Origin: Craterostigma plantagineum
Taxonomy: Eukaryota > Streptophyta > Magnoliopsida > Lamiales > Linderniaceae
Reading direction: 5' to 3'
DNA length: 64,000 nucleotides
Assembly (NCBI GenBank): GCA_027422505.1
Contig: JAPQWV010000486.1
Coordinates: 186,001-250,000, forward strand
The translations under genes were made by a program, and so were the position numbers. Shown here piece after piece: positions 48,071-62,599 of the stretch (position 1 is the first letter of the stretch; each line of letters opens with the position of its first letter). The notes beneath the pieces were generated by a model. That model saw nothing but the letters and a program-made list of their open reading frames with translations. It had not been told where the DNA came from and did not search any database.

Positions 48071-50333
48071 ATGTCTAGTGGATCTATTCGAAAACTCGAT
48101 GAGGACTGTGGCACGAAAAAAGAACACTTACAATCTTCCCAAAATGCTTGGATGTCCCGATGGATGAGAGGAAGCCACAGCGAAGCTGCACAAGCTCCTC
48201 GTTCTTCTTACCGTGCTAACGAGGATTTCGAGGATGTAAGCTATCAATCTGTCGGTCCTAAGCCGATCAGAACTTTCAATGTGGGCGGTAGTAAATCCTG
48301 TGAAGCCAGGAATGCAAAGCCTTTTCGAAGCTTTGAAGTGGGAGAGACTAAATCTTGCGAAATTGCGAAGCCTAACGCTGGAAAAAACACGGAAAGTTTC
48401 GGGAGAGAAGCGCTCTCGAGTTCTTTATTCAAGAACAGTCAGGAAATCGGCGAAACGCAGGCGTCGAAGGCTGCTTTGTACGATCAGAACCTAGTCGACC
48501 GTGGTAAAGCTGTTGAAACTAGAAATGGTTTTCAGCTCCTTTCTGAAGGATGGCATCCTTTGGATAGAAATGATTCTTCAATGTTTACAACCTCGAAATC
48601 TTTGCGAGAAATACAAGAAAAGTCGCCGACACATATAGTTCGGCACAATTTTGACCTGGAGAAACGTAACTCGAGCAACAAGGGGAAGGCTATCATGTCT
48701 CCTTCTGATGCTCAAGCTGCCTTTTTAGCCAAAGAAGAAATGACATTATTACAGCACGATCACCGTCATGTGCAGCTACAGCCAGGTGACTTATTATTGC
48801 AGGAGAGAAACATTAATTTTCACAACTCGTCGGGTTTGGGACAAAACTCTCGGTGGAACATTAGGGACTACTCAGGTATTAGAACATTTCCAGGTGACTC
48901 CATTGCTTCGAAAGAAAACGAAAGAAAAATATCTCACAACAGTGGTCAGAAGTTGCAGGATTGTGTTGGCGATGTGGAGACGGTGAGATTTAGGACATCC
49001 TTAGATTCTGTAGAAGGCATTCGAGGAGTCGGTGGTCCCATGTTTTCGCAGACCACTCACAGGCTCCTAATCAGTGAAAAGGCGGACGTCGACGACGAGG
49101 TTTTCAGAAGTACGAGATTTATTACTGGATTTGAGGGGAGCCATTCGAACAATTTCCTTCGCCTATCGGCGTTTTTTCGGTCAAAATACGGTGGGAGTGA
49201 AGCTTCTGCCTACGAATGGCCCTCTTTTTACCGAAAGGAATCAATTTGGAGAAGTCAAAGCTTCTAAAGTAACCATAAGGAACGAGTCGTCAGCCGACAC
49301 GGACACCATGGATCTGAATTCTCTGAAGGAGATGAACTCACTTTCTGGTAGTTTATCATCAATTATATGTTCAAAACTTTTGATTTTTTTTTGAGTTGCC
49401 TGTTGTTAGAGAAGAAGATGGCCTACTTTTCTGATGGTTGACTTCTTCCTTCTATGTATGTTTCAGGTACACAATCTACCAAATCAGCAAAGGTGCTCGC
49501 TCGCTCTTCCTATGCTTTATTCTTTAGAAATTTCAGGAATTCATTCCCATATATCGAAGTATATTTTCCACAATTTTCTATAGATGAAAGATATCAACAA
49601 GACGAGTCTCCCACCACCTACGAGGGGCATCACTTGCGGAGCCGAAGCTAAATCCCAACAGCCAAAGAGACAAATACCCGACATAAACGTGAAGCTCCCC
49701 TTCTTACACGCATCAGACGATCCAAAGGACGCCATGTGTGCTGCTAGCTCGTCGAGGACGAAAAGTTTGGTTATGGACAGACTCGATAAGCCCGACCCAA
49801 TGTCCAGCTTCGATCTCATTTACAGGGATAAAGAAGACCCAGGGAATAGATGGGTCAAACGTCTAAAGGTTAGCTCTTCGAACCACTCATACGTCCAAGG
49901 TAGAAAGAACTCGGGCTTGTCTGAAGAAGTCACTCATGAGAATATGAGCAAGCTGCTCCTAGCCAAAATGCTTAATACAAGCATGCCTAGCGCTGAACCA
50001 ACATCAACCGAAGAGGATCGTAGTGATGAATCTTCGAAAAAAGAAAAGGAACTTGTCGTAGGAGTTGGTAATAGTAAGGGCAAAGAGTTACTGCTATTGC
50101 ATCCATGGATAAAGAGGTGGATGCGTAATAACGAGCGTGGAGATAAAGAAAAGAATCCCGAGACAGCAAAGGTTCTCTGCGAGCCTCAGACTTGGAAACT
50201 TGACGTTCATCAAAAGGAGCAGTTTCCTAGTATTGGTGCTATGGCTCTTATGGGAAAGGCCATGAATGGTTTTGAGCCGTGTGAGCTAAAAAAGAAGGGC
50301 TCTTTCACCATTTGGAACACGAAATCTTTCTGA
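48071..50333 (+). CDS. Unrecognised plant protein, about 683 aa if an apparent frameshift is disregarded
   Basis: Exons 48071-49347, 49467-49492 and 49584-50333. Exon 1 switches frame at a run of six T (49172-49177): upstream the frame ends LRLSAFF, downstream the other frame continues GQNTVGVK ... NESSADTDTMDLN and then splices in phase into exons 2 and 3. So the gene carries one extra T, real or a sequence error. The protein is Ser/Lys-rich and mostly low-complexity. Tryptophan motifs near both ends are alike: AWMSRWMRG (residues 26-34) and HPWIKRWMRN (about 607-616). The C-terminus SIGAMALMGKAMNGFEPCE...GSFTIWNTKSF looks strongly constrained. I cannot assign a function or named family. It is convergent with eS25. 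Confidence 0.7.
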
Positions 50334-50853
50334 AACCTTTTATGCCTTCGTCGTACGTACGAGGTTTGTCCGAATTTTTTTCATGCTGCGACGGAAATAA
50401 ATCTGAAGCCAGTATTTAATGCTATGTGATGGTGTAGCAGGAAAAATAGCCAAGCCAACCCATCTTATAAAAATTGTATATTGGGAACTTTTGTGTTTAT
50501 TGTTGCTCCTGTAAAACATGATGTTTTGATTGGTAATGTTATCTTGCAAAAATCGATATTTTTTCTTTAAGAAATTTAAATGGAAGGGATGAAATGGGAC
50601 TCGTCGTCCAAGAACGAGTGGCTTTATATTTTAACTTATTTTCTTGTTTTTATTATTTCCTTTAAATTTGACTCAAGACATACTGTCCGTACATGGTAAG
50701 AAGTCCAAAGATGGAAACTTTGACATAATCAAACATCGGATTGCTTAAGGAACACAGTCAACAAGCAGATGGGACTCTCTATCAAAAACCAAATTTTGTA
50801 GAGAATGTACAAAAAAAGAAAAACTGAGACATTTGAGATAGACAGAAGACTTA
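50334..50853. other. Convergent 3' region
   Basis: 3' UTRs of the unknown gene (+) and eS25 (-). No other feature is seen. Confidence 0.45.
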
Positions 50854-52875
<2,022 letters not shown>

Positions 52876-53387
52876 TTAGAAATTGGTGCGAATTTAATAT
52901 ATCCAACATGAACAACGCTGGATATTTGTTTTCTTATGATAAAAAATCGTAATAGTAATATGACCGGTTCATACATACATCGACGACTGCTAAGTCAATA
53001 GTTCTGATCTGATTGATTGGCGCACATGCGAAGAAATATCATAAATAGAATAGGACAAGTTGATTCAATATCATATATAATGGGCCATTGGTGGTGGATT
53101 GTTTTCACTTTAATATATTAATTGTTTCTCTATGGACATTACGAAACTTGTATCTTTTTGTTATCAATTATCGTACGTTAATTCTTAAGTGGGATCAATT
53201 AATGAGAACTCCTCATTTCTATCTACCCATAATCTTGGCATCTTCCGCTTTACATAATAGAATCTTATTTTACCTTCGCCAACCTTTCAAGAAATTAAGG
53301 AAAAATGTCTCACATCTCAATATATAATATCAATATAAATAATACGCCATCAACCACGTGTCATTCACTAAGTGGATGAGAATTCAT

Positions 53388-53395
53388 TATATAAA
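53388..53395 (+). promoter_or_regulatory. Candidate TATA box of the NLR gene, now 4.1 kb from its 5' UTR
   Basis: TATATAAA, with a G-box core CACGTG about 30 bp farther upstream (near 53355). Removing the mobile element and one target copy places this box about 75 bp before the NLR start codon at 57545. Confidence 0.6.
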
Positions 53396-53630
53396 GGCCG
53401 GAGTTAATTTCGTTTCAGCCCCACATAAGCAACTTTCATTTGGATTCAGCCCCAATTGCTTTAAATTTTAGTTTTAAACACCCATCTCAAGTTTGCCATA
53501 GAGTTAAGGACTCAAATGTGCTAAAAAGACCCACTGCCCTCATCTGTTGCGAAAATTTACAAAGAATGCCATCATCCCTCTCCTACGAACCATCAGCCCT
53601 AATTGCCATCTGTTGATTTATTACAACACC

Positions 53631-54545
53631 CAAACGCCTTGAAATCTCCAAAATCTTCGACGTTATTGAGCGGAAAAGGTAAAACCGAGCTCAATTTCTC
53701 ATGTGTTCTCGTAACCAAGTAAAATTTCGATGTTATGTTGGAATAATGGTTCAAACTCAATTCGAAAATTTTGGTACAAACACGAGCGAAATCTTGATGT
53801 TTGCGCTCGAATAATGTTGATTCACACCAATTCGGATGTAGGTCCTAGTAATCGACACGAAATTACAACGAATCTAGCCGCGACCTAAGATCCGAACATT
53901 TTCAATTTCAGTAACAAATCACCTGATCTGGGTACCACTTTATGCTCGTTTGGAAACACTACCATAAAAAACTATACCCGATTCTTAACATTGACGAATA
54001 AATGTTGCCTCACTAATAACAAATCAGTTCAGTTAAAATGTCACTTTATCTAGGTACCACTTTTTATTATTTTGGAACCCTACTCTAAAAACAGTAACGA
54101 ATTCGTAACATTGAGGAATAAAAGTTGCATCATTTATAACATATAACGAGAAGACAATAACGATCTGTTTCTTATAATAACTACATGCAACTAATACAAA
54201 ATAGGGCGTCAAAAGGAAGATAAAAAATTCGTACGACACCCAAAACTCTCTGAAATCACACTAATCTTCAACGTTAGTAATCGGAAAAAGGTAAAACCGA
54301 TCTCAATTTCCCATGGGTCCTCATAAACAAGGAAAATTTTCGATGTTATGTTGGAATAATGCTTCAAACCCAATTCAAAAATTTGGTAAAAAACTAGTGA
54401 AATCTCGATTTTTATGCTCGAATAATGTGGATTCACACCAATTCAGGTGTTGGTCTTACTGATCGACAATCGATGCTAGTCATGGAATAACGACGAATTT
54501 TGAGGCGACCTAAGATCGAAACATTTTCAATTTCTGTAACAGATC
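53631..54545 (+). repeat. Tandem duplication A in the MULE (about 600-nt period)
   Basis: About 300 nt at 53631-53930 recur in diverged form at 54229-54545, sharing GGTAAAACCGA(G/T)CTCAAT, TCGATGTTATGTTGGAATAA, GATTCACACCAATTC and GCGACCTAAGATC. Confidence 0.8.
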
Positions 54546-54770
54546 TTTCTACTTTATTGGCGACCTAAGATCGAATGTTGATGTTATTATTTTGATAATG
54601 GAATTACGAAGAATTTTGATGGAAATATTGGAACGTCTGTCAATTAAAAAACTGGTTGGTAACACTTCATTTATTCTGAGTAACAATTCATGCATTCTAG
54701 GTAACACATCACTAAGAACATTCTAGAAGGTTCTAGATTGTCAGAGATATTAATAGTACAATAACTTAAT

Positions 54771-55705
54771 ATTACCACATTGCCTGCAAATAGTACCACA
54801 TGTCTGATAAAAAATAACAATATAAACAAAGGTTATAACACATTTGTAGCTACAAGAACCACAAATAGCTCATTACTATTTCGATTGATTTCATTCATAA
54901 ATTCATTTCCTTGGAATGTATAAGATTGACATTAATGAAAATAGATGATATGATGAAGCTAAATTACAAAATTTCATTAAAAGTCACGTTTTGCGAATGT
55001 TGATATCAATATGTGGAAGTTGTGATCAAAAGTCATGTAAACACATAACTCTTCATTCACAAAATATACTGGTATCTCTTTGATGATACATAACGTTGTG
55101 AATTCCATCACAAACGTAATCAAAGTTCAACATTAAAGCACGAACAACATTTAATAGACCATAAACTCAACATTCGAGACCTCAAACTAAACAATTGAAG
55201 CAAAATGGATTTTTGAGCGTAATTAATGAAATGTTTTAGAATATTACCACATTACCTGAAAATAATACCAGATGCCTGATATAAAGAAACAATACCAACC
55301 AAATTTATGACATATTGTTTGTTACAGATACCACATAATACGCTTTTCAGTATAACATCATTAATTAGACTTATTTTGTTCGTAAATTCACTTTTTCCCG
55401 AATGTATAAGATTTATGTTCATGTAAGTATGTGATTTTACGAAGTTAACAAACAAAATTCCCTTAAAGACATGTTATGCGATGTTGATATCAATATGTGA
55501 AAGTTGAGATAAAAAGTCAAGTAAACACATAGCTCTTCTTTCACAAATATACTAGTATCTCTTTTGATGAGAAATAACGTTATAAATTCCATCACAACGT
55601 ATTCAAAGTTCAACATTAGAGCATGAACAACATTTAATAGACCATAAACTAAAATTCGAGACCTAAGCCCTAAACAATGGAAGAAAAATGGATTTGTGAG
55701 CGAAA
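54771..55705 (+). repeat. Tandem duplication B in the MULE (about 470-nt units)
   Basis: Units of about 54771-55240 and 55241-55705. Shared blocks include GATATCAATATGTG, GTAAACACATA, CTCTT, AACATTTAATAGACCATAAAC and ATTCGAGACCT. Confidence 0.8.
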
Positions 55706-55974
55706 TTAATGATATTAGTAGTGTGGTATGGAAAACCTATTATGCAGTATCAATATCTACAATAGTGTTAGAAATTGGATTTGTATTGTTCTTTTATATC
55801 GAATATTTGGTATTATTGGCGAGTAATGTGGTAATATCCCTTGACAATATAGAACATTCCGGATAATGCAATTCCCGCCTAAGTTATTGAGATCCCGCCT
55901 AAATTATTGAAATTCCACCTAAAGTGGATAACGCAAGTTACACCAAGAATAACAATTAATAACTTACTGGTACC

Positions 55975-57200
55975 ACTTTCTTGTTTCGGAAAATTAGGCA
56001 AAACCGATTTGTATTTAAATTTCGACAACCATGAGCAACGAACAATAGAGCCAGTACTGTGCTTCAACGACTTAGGTTATGGGACTCTCGAACTTGTACG
56101 AAATATCTTCAATTTTGATCGAATCGGGATTCGATTTTTACCGTGTTTTAATTATTTGCGTCAAAAGAATTCGAGAAATTTACCCGTAAAATCGAACATT
56201 CAAGACCTGAATAACATGATAAACCATCTAGGACATACCCAACTTGGTTTGGTGTAGGTCGTGCAGATGAAAACAATATATACGATCGATTGTTTCGATC
56301 GAGTTTCCACTGTTACGGTGATACCAGATATTTGGAAAAGGGTACCAAATCCAGCTTAATCGAACCTTTTAATCTAGTATATACACCATATGCTAGCTTA
56401 CCAATACCAGTTAACTGTATTACGGTGACTGATACCTGACAATACATACCACGTTTCAGGAACAGTTGTTTAGGCAACAATCGGCGATTATAAATTTCGG
56501 CAAACCATGAGCGACGAAAGATAGAGCCAGTACTGTGATTCAGCGAATTGTTCAGGATATGGGTTTTCGAATTTGTACAAAATATCTTCAATTTCGACCG
56601 AATCGGGATTTAATTTTCACCATGTTTTAATTCTTTGCGTCAAAAGAATTCAAAAATTTACCCGTAAAATCGAACATGTTTGACATGAATAACATGATAA
56701 ACCGTCAAGGACACACCCAACTTGGTTTGGTGCAGGACGTGCGTTCGTGCAGATGGAAATAATATATACGATTGATTGTTTCGATCGAATTTCCACGGTT
56801 GTAATGATACCAGATAATTGGCATTCGGTACCAAATTCAGCTTAAAGATAGCTTTAAATCAGTATATATACCATATGCCAGCTTACAAATACCAGTTAAC
56901 TATTTCCGGGTAACAGATGCATGACGATCCATACCACGTTTCGAAAACAGATGTTTAGCCAACAATACGATGATTTTAAGTTTCGGCAAACCACGAGCGA
57001 CGAACAATAGAGCCAATACTGTGTTTCAAAGATTTGTTCAGGTTATGGGTCTCTAGAATTTGTACAAAATATCTTCAATTTCGACCGAATCGGGATTCAA
57101 TTTCATCTTGTTTTTGTTATTTGCGTCAAAAGAGTTCGAAGAATATACCTATAAAATCGAACATTCCGAGACCTGAATATCAAAATAAACACTCGTGGAT
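55975..57200 (+). repeat. Tandem array C in the MULE (three units of about 480 nt)
   Basis: The block ACCATGAGC(A/G)ACGAA(C/A)(A/G)ATAGAGCC recurs near 56027, 56506 and (as ACCACGAGCGACGAA) 56991. Each is followed by the same run, including AAATATCTTCAATTT and GAATCGGGATT, and the first two by CCCAACTTGGTTTGGTG. The third unit is cut short before the element's right end. Confidence 0.85.
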
Positions 57201-57544
57201 AGATCGAGTTTTGTTTTCGAGGATCATTCGAACGAAAATAGAAATCTGCGAGATTTTTTATCGTAAAAAAGTGGTTAACAATGGTAACAAAAAACATGTT
57301 CTGGATACCACTTGTTATACAACTTTTGTAGGGGTATTTCGGTCAGATCATTTTTTTGGTCCTTTTCTCTAACTTTGAAAGATATCGTGTCCTTTATACT
57401 GAAATTATTACTGACAGGGGCTGAATTCTATTATGAAACTTAAAAAAGGGCTGATTCTTAAAAAGTCCCTAAAGGCCGAGAGATTTAGGCGCACAAAACA
57501 CACACTCACTGGCTGAATTTGTTCCGACGAAGTAAGCCATCGAA

Positions 57545-60397
57545 ATGGCCGACGTCGCGGCGGCGAAGTTCCTCGTGGACAACCTCCGTCAGCTGATGAC
57601 CCACCACTTCGATCTGATCTCCGACGCTAGCGAAGAAATAGAACAGCTGACCGAAGACCTAAATTACTTGCACGCCTTCCTGAAGTACGCATCGAGGAAG
57701 AAGATCAAAGACCCTCGCGCAAAGGTGTTGGTGGGGCAGATTCGCGAGGCCTTACACGACGCCGAGGACGTCGTCGACGCCTTCGTCACACAGACACTGT
57801 CGCCCAATTCAAAAAGTTGGGTTAGACGGTATTTTCCGGACAGCGTCGGGCTCGACGGCGTAGCGAAGAGACTACAGAAGGTCAGGGAGGAGGTCGGCCA
57901 AGCGTATGGGGACAAGGCCAAGGTTGACTTGCTCTTGCTTGATCTCGGCGACGACGGAATCGACAAGCCTGAGGTAATTTTTAGTTGATTTATTTCGTCG
58001 GCGATGTTAAAATCCTTTATTCAGATCTGACGTGAAATCTCGCTACGTGCGTACCCTGCTGTTTCTGTTCTTTCCCTTTTGCTCCAATATGTGAGGATAT
58101 ATACCTATTGTGTATTAGATGATATATCAAGTCTATCTGTGACTAATACGCAGGCTCCCCCTGTAAGAGGGATGGATTTGGTCGGTTTTGAGGAAATTAC
58201 GGCGGAAATCACCGCAATTCTCAGAGAGGACACCCCTCGCCTCGACATCGTTTCAATTGTTGGTATGCCTGGCCTCGGGAAATCAACCCTAGCCTCGAAA
58301 ATCTTCCACGACCCATTGATCCAATTTGAGTTCCCAACTCGCCTGTGGGTGTACGTCTCGAAGTTCACTCCGAAGGACATATTCCTCAGCATCCTGAGTG
58401 AGTTCATCACTATAACCGACGACATTCGCAGCATGAAGGAGCACGAGCTGGTTGCGGAAGTCAGGGCGCAGCTCGAGGAACGAAAGTTCTTGATCGTCAT
58501 GGACGACGTCTGGACCCCCGAGGAGTGGAAGAGCGTAGCTGCTGCTTTGCCCGAAGCCAACTTTATAAGTAAAATCATAATCACGAGCCGTTACGTAAGC
58601 GTGGCGAACGCAGCAAATGCCGCCAGGCTACCGTACAAAATGGATTTTCTAAAAGACGAGGCGAGCGTGGAACTCCTGCAGTACATGGTTTTCGGAGAGC
58701 CAAGGTGGGAGCCGCAGTTCGAAGGTCACGGAAAGATAATAGCCCATAAGTGCAAGGGGCTTCCATTTGCTATAGTGGTTATCGGGGGAATCATCAGTAA
58801 GAAACTCGCCGCGATTGCGGACGATGCCGGGAAGGTGACTGCCTGGGAGAAGTTCTCGGGAAGAGTCAACAAGTATCTCATCGACGATCCCAGCCAGATG
58901 ATGGAGAAGGTTATTTCGTTGAGTTACGACGAATTGCCTTATCACTTGAGATCTTGTTTTCTCTACTTTGGGATGTTTCCCGAGGACATGGAAATCCCGA
59001 CGTGGAAGCTATTTCGGATGTGGGCCGCGGAAGGGTTCATCCCAGAGAAGACGGACTTCAGCCAGGAAGACATCGCCGAAAACTATCTGGACGAGCTCAT
59101 CAGCAGGAACTTGGTAATGGTCGGGAAAAGAAGCTCCGATGGCAAAGTGAAGACCTGCCGCATTCACGATTCGCTCCGCGACTTTTGCAAGACTCAAGCG
59201 GGTAGGAACAACGAGAACTTCTTCGTAGAGATAAGAAAGTCGAGCGACGGAAAGCTCGCGCCTTCGGTGAAGGACGACAAGGAGTACCGCCGCCTTTGCA
59301 TCCATTCGAATATATCGACTTTCATTTCATCCAAACCTTCTGGACGCCGCGTTCGCTCCTTCCTTTGTTCCTCCGAGAAAGAAGTGACCGTACCATATGA
59401 CAAAATCTCCGCCTTTCCCGGAGGTCTTAAGCTGCTGAGAGTGTTGGATGCGGAACCCATCAAGTTCACCAGAATTCCCTCCGATATATACGAAATGCTT
59501 CACCTCAGATACATCCACTTGTCTTTCGACTCTGCGATCCTTCCTCCGGCGTTCTCCAAGCTATGGAATATGCAGACCCTCATCGTAGACACATCGCAAC
59601 ACGCACTCGAAATCAGAGCAGACATATGGAAGTTGCGTCATTTCAGGCATCTGAAGACCAACAGGACCGCCACTTTACCGGAACCGACGGAGGATCGAGA
59701 AGAAGAAGAAGATGAAGGCGGCCGCAAAAGCACCATACAAACGCTCGGTACTATAGCGCCCGAAAATTGCACGGAAAAGGTCATCGATAGGGCGCGCAAC
59801 ATGAGGAGATTGAGCATACGGGGGAATCTCCACGTCCTTTTGACTCGGAATAACAGCACTGTAGCCTCGTTCGAGAATATGGCGAAGCTGAGCAAGCTCG
59901 AAAAGTTGAAGCTTCAAGTCAATGTGCATCCTCTCCCACCTTCTGAGGGGCGCTTGGCCCGCCTTCCTCCGTCCGACGCTTTTCCTCCCCACCTGAGGAT
60001 ACTAACGCTGTCTGATACTTTCCTCAACTGGCGACAGATGGAAGTCCTCGCTTCTCTTCAAGACCTTAGGGTGCTCAAGTTGAAAGAAAAGGCATTCACT
60101 GGGAATTACTGGGAGGTTGATTGCGTGTTTCCCAAGCTCGAAGTCTTTCTCGTCGGAGACACGGATTTGGTCGTTTGGAAGGCCTCCGCCGACCATTTTC
60201 CCAAGCTCGTTCGCCTCAAGCTTCAAAACTGCGAGGATCTTCGTGAAGTTCCCAGCGAGTTTGTGAAGATTAAGAGCTTTAAGGTGCTCGACCTTAACCG
60301 TTGTCTGACTGCAGCTACCTCGGCGAAGGCGATTGAGAAGGCGAAGAAGGAAGTTTTCCCCGAGTTCAGTCTTACTATATTCCCGCCGATTAACTAG
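57545..60397 (+). CDS. CC-NB-LRR (CNL) intracellular immune receptor, 890 aa
   Basis: Recognises pathogen effectors and triggers defence. Two exons: 57545-57973 and 58154-60397. The coiled-coil domain (1 to about 140) includes the EDVID-type motif HDAEDVVDAF. NB-ARC motifs in order: P-loop GMPGLGKST (180-188), RNBS-A RLWVYVS, kinase-2 KFLIVMDDVW (254-263), RNBS-B SKIIITSRY, GLPF (345-348), RNBS-D CFLYFGMFPED, and an MHD motif in the form IHD (480-482). The rest (about 545-890) is irregular leucine-rich repeats with an acidic insert REEEEDEGG. It resembles the late-blight R1B-like group of asterids. The frame is fully intact. The acceptor at 58153 keeps GAG|GCT in phase. A MULE separates the gene from its likely TATA box, so expression may be altered. 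Confidence 0.94.
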
Positions 60398-60829
60398 GCG
60401 ATCGTTCTCCAGAATTTCGAGGTGTGTATTGTATTGTATTGTATTGTGTGGTATGACTTTATTTCTATCCACTCCACAATATGTGTTATGTCGTGAAGCA
60501 TTTGATTTTATTTTTTTTCAACATAAGTTCCTACAGTGTTTTCGTATGCATATCGTCTTTCTTGCTGCATCAGAAAGAAGCTGACGAGTGATGATGGGAT
60601 TATGCACTCAATTTGCGCTTTATTTGTCTGAATAAATTGTTGTTGTAAACTTGTGGTTTGTTTTTGTAGTTTCTCCCTTTGGTTTGTGGTCTTTTAAAGC
60701 CCTGGGCTTGGCTTGTGTAATAATAATATTTGTCACGAGAACCATACAACACAAGAAGACTATATAACAGAATAAATTGCACCCTTCTTTTTTTACTCTC
60801 CTTTTTGATCCATTCTATTCATTTGTGCC
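60398..60829. other. NLR 3' flank
   Basis: Contains four TATTG units at about 60427-60446, presumably in the 3' UTR. Otherwise plain AT-rich DNA. Confidence 0.5.
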
Positions 60830-62595
60830 CAAAATTAAATCCTTAAATCCCAAGCCAACCCCACAATTAAGACAATAGAAAGCGAAACGAAAAAAGGAAA
60901 AGAAAAGAAACGACGTACGAAGCTTCTTCCTCCGATCTCCTGTTCAAGATTCGGCTGACAGTATAAAAACTGGTAATATGTTTGTCATGCTTATTTTGTA
61001 ATTTTACTTTAATTGTTATCCTTAAAATAAAACTTTATTTGTTAATAACTTAAAATAGAAAATGCTCAAAATATAAATAAATATACTATTTGCATACACA
61101 TGTGCTATGCGTACAAGTACTATAATACAGCTAGGGCCCGTTTGGTAGGGAGGATGGGTTTAGGCAGTATTAGTTTTAGTTGGGTTTATATAATGGAGGG
61201 TATGAGTTATTTGATGTGTTTGGTTGATGGATTTAAATAATAATTTCGGATGTGTTTGGTAGATAAATTTAGATGGTATTAGGTTTAGTTAATTTCAATT
61301 ACAACTTTACCCTTTGATTTTAAAATATAAACCTCACCTCTTCGTTAGGGTTTTTTTACGTCTGCACGCCAATAGCTACTCAATTGCGCAGGTTCTGAGT
61401 TTCTTTATTCACCTTTGATGCAGCCTATTTTAATTATATTTCGTTCTCTTTGTTTGTTTTCAATTTGGTGTTCGTTTGTTTCTATTCAATTGTATTATCA
61501 ATACCATCGATCTATGTCACATCAATTACTGTTTGTTGTTTGTATTCAACTGTATTATGAATAGTTTATTTGTGCATGTATGTTTGGGGGATGATGATCT
61601 CTGGGGGCATGTATGTTTGGGGGTCGACCGATTGTTGTGTCGTTGGAGATGAAAAGGAAATAAGGATTAGGTTGAAGACACAGTTCATAGAGAGGGTAAC
61701 GATGGAAATAAATATTAAAATAGAGGATAAAATTGTCCAGCAAGAACGGGATTAAGTAAAGGTAGGGGGTTGGACTGATTTATTTAATACCTTATGTAAG
61801 GTATTAAGAGGGTATAATTTAAATCTTCCCTTTAAATAAAGATCCCAACCAAACACATCATTAACTAATGTTATCCCCTCTAATCCCCTTAATAATCCCA
61901 ACCAAACACACTCCTAGTATTTTAGCACATTCAACTAAGTGCAAATATATTTTATAACTTGAACATTATATTATTAATTAAATTATTAAAATTAAAATTT
62001 GAAAAAATTATATTATTTTCATAAATTAAAATATTAATTATAAGATGGTAAAAATATTTGACGCACCATTTTTAGACTACCTAGTCTTTTTATATATGAG
62101 TATATATTGAGAAACACATTAAGCATCAGTAAAAGTGCGTGTTGTTGTGCACGTGCCAAGTGCCAAGCGAGGTCTATATCGAAACGAAACTCGAAAACGC
62201 CATCGTATCGAAAACGCCATCGTACCATTTCGATGAATTGGGCTTTGTTGGGCTGAAAAGTTGATCCAGGCTGAGAAATATAAGCAAGTTCGTCTTGATT
62301 GAAGGGTTTTCCTTTCCTATTATTATTAGTATTATTACAAGAAAGATTTTATTTGATTAATTGTCTTGGTGTGGAAGCTTTTTTTGGTCTGTGCCATAAA
62401 ATCAAGAGAAAGGAAACGCATGGATGGATTTTGGTCTTATTAAATTTCATAGATCGTCAGCTTTTTATGTAATTACTAAAGATATATATAAAGTATGACC
62501 GAGTTTATGGTCGTCTAAGCATCATTTCTCTCACCTCTATTATTGTTGTGATTTTATTAATATCCCATCTCTCTTGTATAGATCTCGTCTCTGGT
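60830..62595. repeat. Right, degenerate copy of the eS25 5'-region duplication
   Basis: Collinear with 51590-52875 but decayed. The eS25 start-codon context CGTACCATTTCGAT survives at about 62221-62234, yet exons 1-2 are not codable and the 5' UTR is missing. It carries a 17-nt tandem duplication (ATCGAAAACGCCATCGT), lacks about 550 nt present in the left copy, and is interrupted by the MITE at 61134-61913. Confidence 0.8.
61134..61913. mobile_element. MITE, probably PIF/Harbinger type, inside the degenerate duplication
   Basis: The left end reads GGGCCCGTTTGGTAGGGA and the right end, on the minus strand, GAGTGTGTTTGGTTGGGA (13 of 18 identical). CTA(G) lies at both borders (61131-61134 and 61914-61917). 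Internal GTGTTTGGT motifs repeat. There is no coding capacity. Confidence 0.6.
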
Positions 62596-62599
62596 TAGT

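Larger units (their letters stand above)
53401..57469. mobile_element. Non-autonomous Mutator-like element (MULE), 4.07 kb
   Basis: A perfect 9-bp direct repeat, TAAAGGCCG, flanks it (53392-53400 and 57470-57478), the size made by Mutator-family transposases. The ends are long degenerate inverted repeats: the left reads GAGTTAATTTCG...TTTCAGCCCC...CTTTCATTTGGATTCAGCCCC and the right, on the minus strand, GGGACTTTTTAAGAATCAGCCC...GTTTCATAATAGAATTCAGCCCC, similarity continuing about 110-140 nt. The interior is tandemly duplicated non-coding DNA with no transposase frame. It lies 75 bp upstream of the NLR start codon. Confidence 0.8.

Noticed and set aside
55907..57372. Frames of 112-116 codons inside the MULE as possible transposase
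   Set aside because: They fall in the repeated units, share no transposase motif and are not conserved between units.
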